This document shows, piece by piece, positions 26,487 to 33,394 of a stretch of DNA of 33,688 bases. Position numbers and translations under genes: made by a program. The stretch's first letter is position 1. The number at the start of each line of letters is the position of its first letter. The stretch covers positions 79,350 through 113,037 of the forward strand of contig JACQFL010000048.1 of assembly GCA_016200085.1 (NCBI GenBank), read 5' to 3'. The DNA comes from Candidatus Rokuibacteriota bacterium (GTDB lineage Bacteria; Methylomirabilota; Methylomirabilia; Rokubacteriales; CSP1-6). Under the pieces are notes generated by a model. It worked only from the letters and a program-made list of their open reading frames with translations. It was not told where the DNA came from and searched no databases.

Positions 26487-26612
26487 CTGGGGGGCTCCGG
26501 GCGCCCCGGCCACCCACTGCTCGGAGCAGCCCGGAGAGCCGGGGGCACACCTCTGGTTGAAGCTGGGGGGCTCCGGGCGCCCCCCAGACCCCCCAGCGCT
26601 CGCCCCTCGAAA
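26487..26612 (-). repeat. Structured intergenic repeat, copy 5 (degenerate, double, minus orientation)
   Basis: The gap between the convergent slipin and enolase-family genes holds two G-tract hairpins. CTGGGGGGC at 26563-26571 pairs with GCCCCCCAG at 26579-26587, 9 bp. A weaker one pairs GGGGC at 26491-26495 with GCCCC at 26503-26507. Both share a 21-bp direct repeat starting at 26487 and 26563. Between them, read on the minus strand, lies a diverged stem A region with GCTGCTCCGAGCAG. The GCTTCAAC tail matches copy 3. It may also end both convergent transcripts. Confidence 0.7.
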
Positions 26613-26627
26613 TCCTGACGCGGCTGG

Positions 26628-27737
26628 CTAGCGCCGAGTCCACTCCTTCAGGCGCGCCTCGTCGACCTCGACCCCCAGGCCGGGACCGTCGAGGGCGAGG
26701 ATCGCGCCGTCGGCGTAGCGCACGGGCTCGCGCGTGACGTCGCCGGCGAGGAGGAGCGGGCCGAAGAGCTCGCAGCCCCAGGTGACCGGCGTCGCCGCCA
26801 CGGCCGCCTGGAGGTAGGCCGCCGTGCCGAGCGAGGTCTCGATCATGCAGCCGACGTAGCAGCCCATGCCCGCGGCCTCGGCGATCCGCGCGACCGCCAT
26901 CGTGCCGAGCAGGCCGGCGGACTTGGTCACCTTGAGCGAGAGGATCGAGACGCCGCCGAGGCGGGCGATGGCCAGCGCGTCATGGGGCGAGAAGCAGGAC
27001 TCGTCGGCCATCACCGGCACGCTGGCGCCGCGCGCGATCTCGGCCATGCCCTCGAGGTCCCAGCGGGGCAGGGGTTGTTCCACGAAGTCGAGACCGAAAG
27101 GCTCCAGCGCGCGGATCGCCCGCCGTGCCGTCGGCCGGTCCCACCCCTGGTTGGCGTCGACACGGAGCGAGACGGCGGCGCCGACCGCCTCGCGGATCCT
27201 CCGCACGCGCTCGACGTCGACCTCGACGGGATGGGCCGCGGTCTTGATCTTGAAGATCCGGTGCCCGGCGGCCACCTTCTCCTTCGCCTCCTCGACCTCG
27301 GCGTCGGCGCCGGCGACGGCGAGCGACCAGGAGAGCGGCACGCGGTCGCGGACACGCCCGCCGAGCAGGCGGTGCACGGGGACCCCGAGCGCGCGACCGG
27401 CAAGATCCCACAGCGCCATCTCGACGGCGGCGCGCGCGAACGGGTTGCCCTGCACTCGCCGCGCCATCTCGCCGCGCAGCATCTCGATCCGCGTGGCGTC
27501 TCGCCCGACGAGCCAGGGCGCGATGTAGCGCTCGACGGTCGCGGCCACCGACTCCGCCGACTCCTCGCTCCACGTCGGCCCGCCCAGGCACGCCGCCTCG
27601 CCCCAGCCCGTCACGCCGTCGGCCGTCTCGAGACGCACGAAGACGAAGTTGACGGCGTGGAGCGTGGTGAACGACATGTGGTGCGGGCGCCGCACCGGGA
27701 TGTCGGCGAGCACGACGCGGACGTCGGCGATCTTCAT
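26628..27737 (-). CDS. Mandelate racemase/muconate lactonizing enzyme-family protein
   Basis: The 369-aa enolase-superfamily enzyme has an N-terminal capping domain (residues 1-115) and a TIM barrel. Catalytic and metal residues are visible: FKIKTA with Lys163 and Lys165, LRVDANQGW with Asp194, DFVEQPL with Glu220, VMADESC with Asp245 and SLKVTKSAG with Lys269. The paired lysines on both faces mark the muconate-cycloisomerase subgroup, which includes cycloisomerases, dipeptide epimerases and o-succinylbenzoate synthases. The exact substrate is not readable. ATG 27737 is 10 nt after a -10-like TATACT. It stands alone, convergent with slipin and divergent from the tRNA. Confidence 0.9.
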   Translation of the reverse strand: MKIADVRVVLADIPVRRPHHMSFTTLHAVNFVFVRLETADGVTGWGEAACLGGPTWSEESAESVAATVERYIAPWLVGRDATRIEMLRGEMARRVQGNPFARAAVEMALWDLAGRALGVPVHRLLGGRVRDRVPLSWSLAVAGADAEVEEAKEKVAAGHRIFKIKTAAHPVEVDVERVRRIREAVGAAVSLRVDANQGWDRPTARRAIRALEPFGLDFVEQPLPRWDLEGMAEIARGASVPVMADESCFSPHDALAIARLGGVSILSLKVTKSAGLLGTMAVARIAEAAGMGCYVGCMIETSLGTAAYLQAAVAATPVTWGCELFGPLLLAGDVTREPVRYADGAILALDGPGLGVEVDEARLKEWTRR

Positions 27738-27747
27738 CGGACGTGGG

Positions 27748-27753
27748 AGTATA
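27748..27753 (-). promoter_or_regulatory. -10-like box of the enolase-family gene
   Basis: The minus strand reads TATACT, 10 nt before the ATG, with no Shine-Dalgarno in between. No good -35 box is seen. It is divergent from the tRNA promoter. Confidence 0.4.
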
Positions 27754-27773
27754 CCGCGGCGGGGACGCGACCC

Positions 27774-27802
27774 TTGGTCGGGCGATGGGCCTCGTGTAAA
27801 CT
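27774..27802 (+). promoter_or_regulatory. Promoter of tRNA-Ala
   Basis: TTGGTC at 27774-27779 and TAAACT at 27797-27802 are separated by exactly 17 bp. Transcription would start near 27810, about 10 nt before the mature tRNA end. Confidence 0.65.
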
Positions 27803-27818
27803 AACCGCGTTTCCCTTC

Positions 27819-27894
27819 GGGGGGTTAGCTCAGTTGGGAGAGCGCGGCGTTCGCAACGCCGAGGTCGAGGGTTCGAATCCCTTACCCTCCACCA
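27819..27894 (+). tRNA. tRNA-Ala(CGC)
   Basis: A complete 76-nt cloverleaf. The acceptor stem GGGGGGT pairs with ACCCTCC, with one G-T pair. The D-arm is GCTC with GAGC. The anticodon stem CGGCG with CGCCG encloses loop TTCGCAA, anticodon CGC, reading GCG alanine codons. The T-arm GAGGG with CCCTT encloses TTCGAAT. CCA is encoded. GCG is a common codon in such a G+C-rich genome. Confidence 0.95.
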
Positions 27895-27913
27895 TCTGAA
27901 CGATCAGCGCGAG

Positions 27914-27943
27914 GGCCAGGCGAGACGACGAGTCTCCCTGGCC
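27914..27943. terminator. Hairpin between tRNA-Ala and the convergent importer operon
   Basis: GGCCAGG at 27914-27920 pairs with CCTGGCC at 27937-27943. After a one-base bulge GAGAC pairs with GTCTC, giving 12 pairs and a GACGA loop. It is followed on the plus strand by TTCGTCGTTCC, a poor U-tract. It lies between converging transcripts and probably stops both. Confidence 0.6.
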
Positions 27944-27978
27944 TTCGTCGTTCCGTCGCGACCTGACGAGGCCGAGGA

Positions 27979-28941
27979 TTACGGCTTGTAGTTGACTTTC
28001 GCGGGCTGAAGCTTGCGCAACAAGTCCGGGTACACGAATGCGCCGTAGTCGAGCGGCTTGCTGAGCTTGCCCTGCTGCTTGAGCTGCGCCTCGGCCAGCC
28101 GGAACATGCCGAGGGTGGAGTCTTCCAGCATCATGTCGAAGCGAAGCTTGGTCATGAGCTGCTCCACCAGCGGGGGGTCCAGACTCTTGAGAAAGGCTGA
28201 CACGTCCCTGGCGGCCCGCTTGCGGTCCTTGTTGATGATGTCCGTCGCTTCCACCAGCGCCCGCATGAACGATTCGGCCTGCGCCGGATTCTTCCGGATC
28301 CAGGCCAAATTCATGTAGATGTACACGCCCTGCTCGAGGATGCCTTCCTGGTCCTTGAGCACCTTGGTGTTCTTGACGGCGGCCAGGCCGCGGGTCACCC
28401 AGGGCTCCCACACGGCGTAGGCGTCGATGTTGCCGCGCTCCAGCGCCGCCACCATCTCCGGCGCCTCCACATTGACCACCGTGTAGTCCGCGGCGTTGAG
28501 CTTGAGCTTGTCGAGCATGGCCAGCCAGAACACCTCGCCGCCGGAGCCGCGGGCCACGCCCACCTTCTTGCCCTTGAGCTGATCCAGGGTGTCGATGTTG
28601 CGGCCCACCACGGCCAGCCACCGCACGAGGCGCGTGGCCTGGGCCACCACCACCACGTTGGGGTCCAGGTTGTGGTTGCTGACCCCGGCGATCTCGGAGC
28701 CGAAGGCGGATTCGATCTGGCCGTTGATGAGGAAGGACACCATGGCCGAGCCGGACGGCCCCGTGTTGATTCGCACCTCCAGCCCGTGCTTCTTGAACAG
28801 CCGCTCCTCCTGGGCCACGTAGTAAGCCGAGAACACGGGGTCCACCCCGGTGGCGATGGTCATCTTGGTCTGCCCCCATGCCGGACCGCTCCAAGCCAGC
28901 AGGGTCACCACGACCAGCCATTGTGCAGCGCGGGTCAACAT
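27979..28941 (-). CDS. ABC importer substrate-binding protein (NitT/TauT, SsuA-like)
   Basis: The 320-aa protein has a Sec signal (MLTRAAQWLVVVTLLAW, cleavage near PAWGQ) and an NMT1/SsuA-type binding fold. Family landmarks are IATGVDPVFSAYYVAQEERLF, INGQIESAFG, LDQLKGKKVGVARGSGGE, DAYAVWEPWV and a helical C-terminal region. Such proteins bind nitrate, taurine, sulfonates, thiamine precursors or aromatic acids in the periplasm; the ligand is not readable. A strong Shine-Dalgarno, AAAGGAGG, lies 9 nt before the ATG, unlike most genes in this window. It is third in a leftward operon after the ATPase and permease. Confidence 0.9.
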   Translation of the reverse strand: MLTRAAQWLVVVTLLAWSGPAWGQTKMTIATGVDPVFSAYYVAQEERLFKKHGLEVRINTGPSGSAMVSFLINGQIESAFGSEIAGVSNHNLDPNVVVVAQATRLVRWLAVVGRNIDTLDQLKGKKVGVARGSGGEVFWLAMLDKLKLNAADYTVVNVEAPEMVAALERGNIDAYAVWEPWVTRGLAAVKNTKVLKDQEGILEQGVYIYMNLAWIRKNPAQAESFMRALVEATDIINKDRKRAARDVSAFLKSLDPPLVEQLMTKLRFDMMLEDSTLGMFRLAEAQLKQQGKLSKPLDYGAFVYPDLLRKLQPAKVNYKP

Positions 28942-29010
28942 GACAGGTATCCTCCTTTGAGACGAAGTATCGCTGCATGCACGCGGGGGACGCCCGCGCC
29001 TGCCGGCGGA

Positions 29011-29847
29011 TTAGGTCGCCGGCGAATACTTGCCCGCGAAAGCATAGATGCTCCAGCGGAACATGCGATCGACGGCGAACCCGAGCAGTCCCAGGGTGAC
29101 CAGGGACACGAAGATCTCGTCCACCAGCATGAACAGCCGCCCATCCCAGAGCATCTTGCCCAGCCCGTCGTTGGCGGCGATCAGCTCGGCCGCCACGATG
29201 GTGGTGAAGGAGTTGGCCATGGCCAGACGCATCCCGGTGAGGATGTAGGGAACGGTCGCCGGCAGCGCCACATGAAAGAAGATCTGCGCCCGCGTCGCCC
29301 CCAGGGATTCGGCCGCCCGGATCTTGTTGGGAGCGATGGCCGACACGCCCGCCGCCGTGTTCAGGATGACGATGAAGATCGTCGTGTAGATGATGAGGAA
29401 GATCTTGGAGCCTTCGCCGATCCCGAACCAGATCACCGCCACGGTGATCATGGCCACCGACGGTATGAAGCGCAGGAACTCCGTGTAAGGCTCCAGCAGC
29501 TTTCGTACGGGCCGGAACGAGCCCATGGCCAACCCGATGGGAATGCCCAGGAGGGAGCCGGCAATGAACCCGGCCAGGATGCGCTGCATGCTGGCGGAGA
29601 GGTGCTCCAGCAACACGCCGTTGCGCACCAGCCGCAGGCCCTTGCTGAACACGACCGTCGGCGGCGGGAAGAGCACGGAGCTGACCACGTAGAGGGACGC
29701 CAGCTGCCAGATCAGGAACAGGCTGACAAAGCCCAGCGCGTAGCCTCCGTACACGCTCCACAGGCGCTGCGCGGCGCCCCCAGGGCCTCGGATTGACGCG
29801 CTCGTGCGCACGTCGCTGGCCCTGGCGGTGGAGCTCGATCGGGGCAT
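29011..29847 (-). CDS. ABC importer permease (SsuC/TauC-like)
   Basis: The 278-aa inner-membrane protein has about six helices, the first near residues 33-53 (YGGYALGFVSLFLIW). The BPD_transp_1 core includes ILAGFIAGSLLGIPIGLAMG, RFIPSVAMITVAVIWFGIGE and the EAA-type coupling loop AESLGATRAQIFFHVALPA around residues 178-200, which contacts the ATPase. LFPPPTVVF after the first helix is common in this family. It starts 3 bp after the ATPase stop and is followed by a 69-bp gap to the binding-protein gene. The importer's substrate remains unknown. Confidence 0.9.
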   Translation of the reverse strand: MPRSSSTARASDVRTSASIRGPGGAAQRLWSVYGGYALGFVSLFLIWQLASLYVVSSVLFPPPTVVFSKGLRLVRNGVLLEHLSASMQRILAGFIAGSLLGIPIGLAMGSFRPVRKLLEPYTEFLRFIPSVAMITVAVIWFGIGEGSKIFLIIYTTIFIVILNTAAGVSAIAPNKIRAAESLGATRAQIFFHVALPATVPYILTGMRLAMANSFTTIVAAELIAANDGLGKMLWDGRLFMLVDEIFVSLVTLGLLGFAVDRMFRWSIYAFAGKYSPAT

Positions 29848-29850
29848 GGG

Positions 29851-30693
29851 CTATTTCGCCATGGCCTTGGCTACTTCATCGCGGATCATGTCATGGACCT
29901 GCCTGTAGTATTGCAGGAACACATCGTCCGTACGGCTGCGCGCCCCATTCAGCGCCACCTCGATCACGCCCTTCACCTGCGATCGGGGCCCGGCGCGCAT
30001 CACGCCAATGCGTTTGCCCAGCGTGATTGCCTCGTCGATGTCGTGGGTAATGAACAGGACGGTCGTGCGCGTGGTCCGCCAGATGCTGGCCAGTTCCTCC
30101 TGCATCAGCGACCGGGTCTGTGCGTCGAGCGCGGCGAAGGGCTCATCCATGAGCAGCATCGTCGGTTCGTTCGCCAGCACCCGCGCGATCTGGATGCGCT
30201 GCTTCATGCCCCCGGAAAGCTCGGCCGGGTACTTCTGCTCCTGGCCCTTGAGGCCGACGAGCTCCAGATAGTGCATGGCGCGCTCGCACCGCTCCGCTTT
30301 TCCCACGTGCCGCATGCGCAACCCGAACTCGACGTTCTCGATGGCGGTGAGCCAGCCATAGAGGGAGTCATCTCCTTGAAAGACCACAGCCCGGTCGCGA
30401 CTGGCGCCCCTCACGGGACGACCTTCCATGAGGATGTGCCCTGCCGTGGGGGCCTCGAAGCCCGCAAGCATCTTGAGCACGGTGGTCTTGCCGCACCCGC
30501 TGGGGCCGAGCAGGCAGAAGAACTCTCCGGCCTCGATCTCGACGTTGAAGTGCTCCACCGCAACGTCGTCGACGCCCTGCAGCGACCGGTAGGTCTTCCC
30601 CACGTCGTGGAACGATACCAGCGGCATGGCATCTGCCCTCGCGGGTCCGCGCGCCGTGCGCTCGGATGTCGGCCCTTCATTCTCGATGTTCAT
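29851..30693 (-). CDS. ABC importer ATP-binding protein (SsuB/TauB-like)
   Basis: The 280-aa ATPase energises uptake. Walker A is LLGPSGCGKTT with Lys69, the Q-loop region VVFQGDDSLYGW, the signature LSGGMKQRIQIARVLA, Walker B LLMDEPFAALD and the H-loop LFITHDIDEA. The first 22 residues, up to an internal Met in MPLVSFHDV, are not part of the domain, so translation may start at that Met instead. It is first in the leftward operon; the stop is 3 bp from the permease start. No dedicated regulator is visible beside it. Confidence 0.9.
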   Translation of the reverse strand: MNIENEGPTSERTARGPARADAMPLVSFHDVGKTYRSLQGVDDVAVEHFNVEIEAGEFFCLLGPSGCGKTTVLKMLAGFEAPTAGHILMEGRPVRGASRDRAVVFQGDDSLYGWLTAIENVEFGLRMRHVGKAERCERAMHYLELVGLKGQEQKYPAELSGGMKQRIQIARVLANEPTMLLMDEPFAALDAQTRSLMQEELASIWRTTRTTVLFITHDIDEAITLGKRIGVMRAGPRSQVKGVIEVALNGARSRTDDVFLQYYRQVHDMIRDEVAKAMAK

Positions 30694-30831
30694 GGTCGTG
30701 ACGATCCCACGCCCGAGGGCTCAGCCTAGCAAGCCCCACTCCCGCGGACAACAGCGCCAAGGGCACCGGCGCCTCGCCGCGCGACTTCTGGGCCGCGCGG
30801 ATGGCGTTGGGGCCGGGATTCACTCGCCGAC

Positions 30832-31032
30832 GTGCGCGCGCTCCACCCCACGCGAGGTCGCTGGAGGACCTCTGGCGCTTCGTCGACCGGCTGGCCGCAC
30901 GGCGACACCGCGTGGCCGGAGAGCGTGCCGCAGATCACCGATGGGCCGGGGCCGTCGGCGAGCGCCAAGCGCACGATGCTCGAGGAGAATGCCCTGCGTC
31001 TGTGCGCCCGTGCGAAGGGCGTCAGGCGGTAG
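30832..31032 (+). pseudogene. Decayed C-terminus of an amidohydrolase_2-family gene
   Basis: The rightward frame contains WPHGDTAWPESVPQITDG and then KRTMLEENALRLC. This matches the C-terminal pattern of metal-dependent amidohydrolases I recall: (S/T)DYPHxDxxWPxSV, then ILxxNxxRLY. The metal-binding Asp of the motif is not recognisable and the N-terminal 250 or so residues are missing. The 130 bp upstream (about 30700-30830) shows no recognisable frame. The end overlaps the small zinc-ribbon gene on the other strand by a few bases. Confidence 0.55.
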
Positions 31033-31156
31033 TCGCGGCCTTCTTCCTCTCCGACGCGGGCCGCGCCGGGCAGGTTTTGTGGTACCACGTGCTGCCGAGC
31101 TTCACGTGGTTGCCGTTCTTGCGGATCCTCAGCTTGCACTTCGGGCACGTCCCCAT
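31022..31156 (-). CDS. Small zinc-ribbon-like protein, 44 aa
   Basis: A 45-codon leftward gene encodes MGTCPKCKLRIRKNG, then LGSTWYHKTCPARP and a Lys/Ala tail. Cys4, Cys7, His26 and Cys29 could bind one zinc in a CxxC...HxxC arrangement. A Shine-Dalgarno-like GGGAGGAG lies about 12 nt upstream, and a perfect TATAAT -10 is about 38 nt before the start. The basic residues around the ribbon suggest nucleic-acid or ribosome binding, but that is inference. No named family is recognised. Confidence 0.75.
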   Translation of the reverse strand: MGTCPKCKLRIRKNGNHVKLGSTWYHKTCPARPASERKKAATTA

Positions 31157-31193
31157 CGAGCCGCCTCTCCTCCCGACTTCAAAATCAGCGGCT

Positions 31194-31199
31194 ATTATA
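31194..31199 (-). promoter_or_regulatory. Perfect TATAAT -10 box of the zinc-ribbon gene, overlapping a plus-strand -10
   Basis: The minus strand reads TATAAT here; the plus strand reads TATTAT at 31193-31198, usable for the HIT gene at 31234. -35 matches are weak on both strands. The two genes are therefore divergently transcribed from overlapping promoter elements. Confidence 0.5.
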
Positions 31200-31233
31200 C
31201 CCGGGTCGGCGCGAGACCGAGCGGGGGAGGCGT

Positions 31234-31575
31234 GTGAGCGGGGACTGCATCTTCTGCCGCATCGTCCGCCACGAGAGCCCGGCGGACATCGAGTACGAGG
31301 ACGACGAGGTCGTCGCCTTCAAGGACATCTACCCCAAGGCGCCCGTGCACATGCTCATCGTCCCCAGGCGTCACATCGCGTCCCTCGCCACGGCGACCCC
31401 GGCCGATCGCGAGACGCTCGGTCACTGCCTGCTCGTCGCGCGGACGCTCGGGGAGCGGACGGGCTACGCCGAGCGCGGCTATCGCGTGAGCCTCAACACC
31501 GGGCCCGAGGGCGGCCAGGTCGTGTACCACATCCACTTGCACTTCACGGCGGGGCGGAGGGCAGCGCGTGCCTAG
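31234..31575 (+). CDS. HIT-family (histidine triad) nucleotide hydrolase
   Basis: The 113-aa protein is a HINT-type purine nucleoside phosphoramidase-like hydrolase. It opens with DCIFCRIVRHESPADIEYED, and KDIYPKAPVHMLIVPRRHI follows. The active-site triad is in VYHIHLHFTAG with His99, His101 and His103. Length and both Cys near the start are usual for bacterial Hit/HinT. GTG 31234 has GGGGGAGG 4 nt upstream. The stop lies inside the next, broken gene (8-bp overlap). Confidence 0.93.
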   Translation: MSGDCIFCRIVRHESPADIEYEDDEVVAFKDIYPKAPVHMLIVPRRHIASLATATPADRETLGHCLLVARTLGERTGYAERGYRVSLNTGPEGGQVVYHIHLHFTAGRRAARA

Positions 31576-31776
31576 CCACATCATCGACTACACGCTGTTC
31601 GGCGATCTGTTCTCGACGCCGGAGATCCGCGCCGTCTTCGACGAGCGGGCGATGCTCCGGCGGTGGTGCGACGTCGAGGCGGCGCTGGCCCGGCTGCCCG
31701 ACCCGCGCGCTACACCGGGTTCGCGGGAGCGTTCGTCGACCGCGTCGTGACCGAGGCGCGCCGAGCCGGCGGCTAG
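31568..31776 (+). pseudogene. Internally deleted adenylosuccinate lyase/3-carboxymuconate cycloisomerase-like gene
   Basis: The first 44 codons from GTG 31568 encode a lyase N-terminus: HIIDYTLFGDLFSTPE and DERAMLRRWCDVEAALAR, as in PcaB-type enzymes. Directly after, in the +1 frame, comes YTGFAGAFVDRVVTEARR ending at TAG 31774-31776, which resembles the same family's C-terminal helix. About 380 residues of the usual 450 are missing, with a frame change at the junction near 31700. It overlaps the HIT gene start-to-stop and meets the protease-rhodanese gene end to end. Confidence 0.7.
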
Positions 31777-33308
31777 GCCTTGCCCTCGAGGGGCAGGCCG
31801 GCCTTGGCCCAGCTCCCGAGCCCGCCCTTGAGCACGCGGACGTCCGAGTACCCCAACCGTTCCAGCGCGCGCGCCATCCTGGCGCTCGTGCGCTCGTCCG
31901 GTCAGCTGCAGTAGGCGATGACCGTCCTGTTCTTGGGGATCCCCAGGTGCTGGAGCCCGTCCTGGATCTTGGCCGGCGGCACGTGCATGGCGCTGGGGAT
32001 GCGCACGGGACTCTTGGCGTAGGTGTCCTCGTCCCGCGCGTCGACGATCGCCGGCGCGTCCTCCTTGTCGAGCAGGCGCGCGACCTCGGCGGGCCGGATG
32101 AGGAAGCGGGTGCGCTTGACGCTGGCGAACCAGAGCCATCCGAGCCCGGCCAGGGCGACGACGACCAGGACGCTGGCGACCGGCCGCCACGGGAAGGGTC
32201 GCGGGGGCGGGTTCTTGATGAACTCGGCGTTCGCCGCCGTCAAGCGCTTGACATCCGGCATCTCGGGCAGCAGGCGATTCGCCTCGGCGAAGCGCTTGGC
32301 GGCGCTCGCGTAGCTGCCGGAGAAATGGTCGGCGAGGGCCGCGTACCACTCCTGGTTGAAGCGGCTGCGCTCGCCCAGGGCGACCGGCGTGCCCTTGAGG
32401 AACTCGCGGACGGCCTGTGACGGGATGACGAAGTTGAAGCCCTGGACGATGCCACCGCTGCCTCGATCGAGGGTGACGAAGGTCAGCACTCCCACCACGC
32501 CGCCCGGATCGGTGATCGCCGGGCCGCCGCTGTTGCCCCACGCGGCGGGCGCGTCCGTCTGGATCACCGCCTGGCCCGCGCGGTCCTGCTTGAAGCCCGA
32601 GATCGCCCCGCTGGTGATGGATGCCTCGGCCTTGGCGGAGGCGTTGAGCAGCTCGTGGCTGAGCACGACGCCGGGGAAGCCGAGGATGTGGATCCGATCG
32701 CCGATCTTCGAGGCGGCAGAGTCGGCGAGCGCCAGCGAGGGCATGTCGGCGGCCTCGAGCTTCAGCAGCGCGAGGTCCTGGCCGGACATCTCCTCGCCCG
32801 CGACCGGCGGACTGTACTTGGCGACCGTGGCGGCCAGGCGGAAGCCGTTGGACAGGATCACCGAGATCGACGGCTCGAGCTTCACCTTCGCCGCCGGCGC
32901 GGCAGCGGCCAGCGCCTGCCGGACGAGCTGCTCCTCGAGGTCGGGGCGCTGGCCGGGCCGCACGCCCTGCTTTTCCAGCAGGCGGGGCAGACATCCCGAG
33001 CGAACGGCGGCCTGGATCTGCTCGTCCGTCACCTCTCGCGAAGGACGATGAGCCGGGGACACGACGTGGCCGTTGGTGATGACCCAGCCGCTCGGCGCGA
33101 TGAACCAGCCGGTGCCGGTCTCGCGGAACGGCGGCGGCGTGACCGCGAGCGACGCGCCCCCGCAGGGCAGAGTGACTTCGGAGCCGACCTCGGAGACGAC
33201 GAGCGCGACGGCTGGCTTCGCCCGGAGGAGAACCTCCTGGACCGTCGGGTCAGCGGATGCTGCGGCAGGCAGCAACAGGATCAGCGCAGCGAGGAGGGCG
33301 GTGTGCAT
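31773..33308 (-). CDS. Trypsin-like serine protease-rhodanese membrane protein, candidate selenoprotein
   Basis: The frame codes 511 residues if the UGA at 31904-31902 is read as selenocysteine, or 468 if it stops. Signal peptide MHTALLAALILLLPAAASA. The protease domain has TNGHVV (His81), GQDLALLKL (Asp178) and GNSGGPA (Ser260), an HtrA-like triad. A helical TPR-like stretch (318-350), a membrane helix (376-396, VASVLVVVALAGLGWLWF) and a rhodanese domain (400-511) follow. The rhodanese reads VIAYCS, then UGA, then PDERTSARMA and LKGGLGSWAKAGLP. In homologues of this loop type (YCxCPxExxS) the UGA position is the catalytic Cys. The frame then continues 42 codons to TAG with good rhodanese sequence. 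ATG 33308 gives a clean signal peptide. A simple nonsense mutation is the main alternative. Confidence 0.8.
31867..31904 (-). promoter_or_regulatory. UGA plus bacterial SECIS-like stem-loop
   Basis: On the minus strand UGA is at 31904-31902. After 21 nt comes loop AGGAU (31880-31876), closed by GCGCC (31885-31881) with GGCGC (31875-31871). Below it are an A-G mismatch, two pairs, an A-C mismatch and two more pairs. Bacterial SECIS elements typically have a small loop 16-37 nt after UGA with a G among its first two bases; this one fits. Confidence 0.5.
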
Positions 33309-33316
33309 CTCCGGGC

Positions 33317-33322
33317 ATTCTA
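33317..33322 (-). promoter_or_regulatory. -10-like box of the protease-rhodanese gene
   Basis: The minus strand reads TAGAAT, ending 8 nt before ATG 33308. The -35 region 17 nt upstream, TTCTTT, is a weak match and lies in the upstream terminator's U-tract. Confidence 0.4.
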
Positions 33323-33333
33323 TCGCCGCGCCG

Positions 33334-33374
33334 AGACAAAAAGAAAGGGCTCCAGGGCGCAGGCCCTGGAGCCC
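33334..33374 (-). terminator. Rho-independent terminator of the repeat-protein gene
   Basis: On the minus strand a 12-bp stem, GGGCTCCAGGGC and its partner (33374-33347) with a 4-nt loop, is followed directly by TTTCTTTTTGTC. This is the clearest intrinsic terminator in the window. It separates the repeat-protein gene from the protease-rhodanese gene. Confidence 0.9.
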
Positions 33375-33394
33375 CTGTGCTGCTGAAGGCTGCT

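Noticed and set aside
27819..27894. tRNA-Ala as an integration (att) site for a mobile island
   Set aside because: No second copy of the tRNA 3' end and no integrase is visible in the window, so only the tRNA itself is called.
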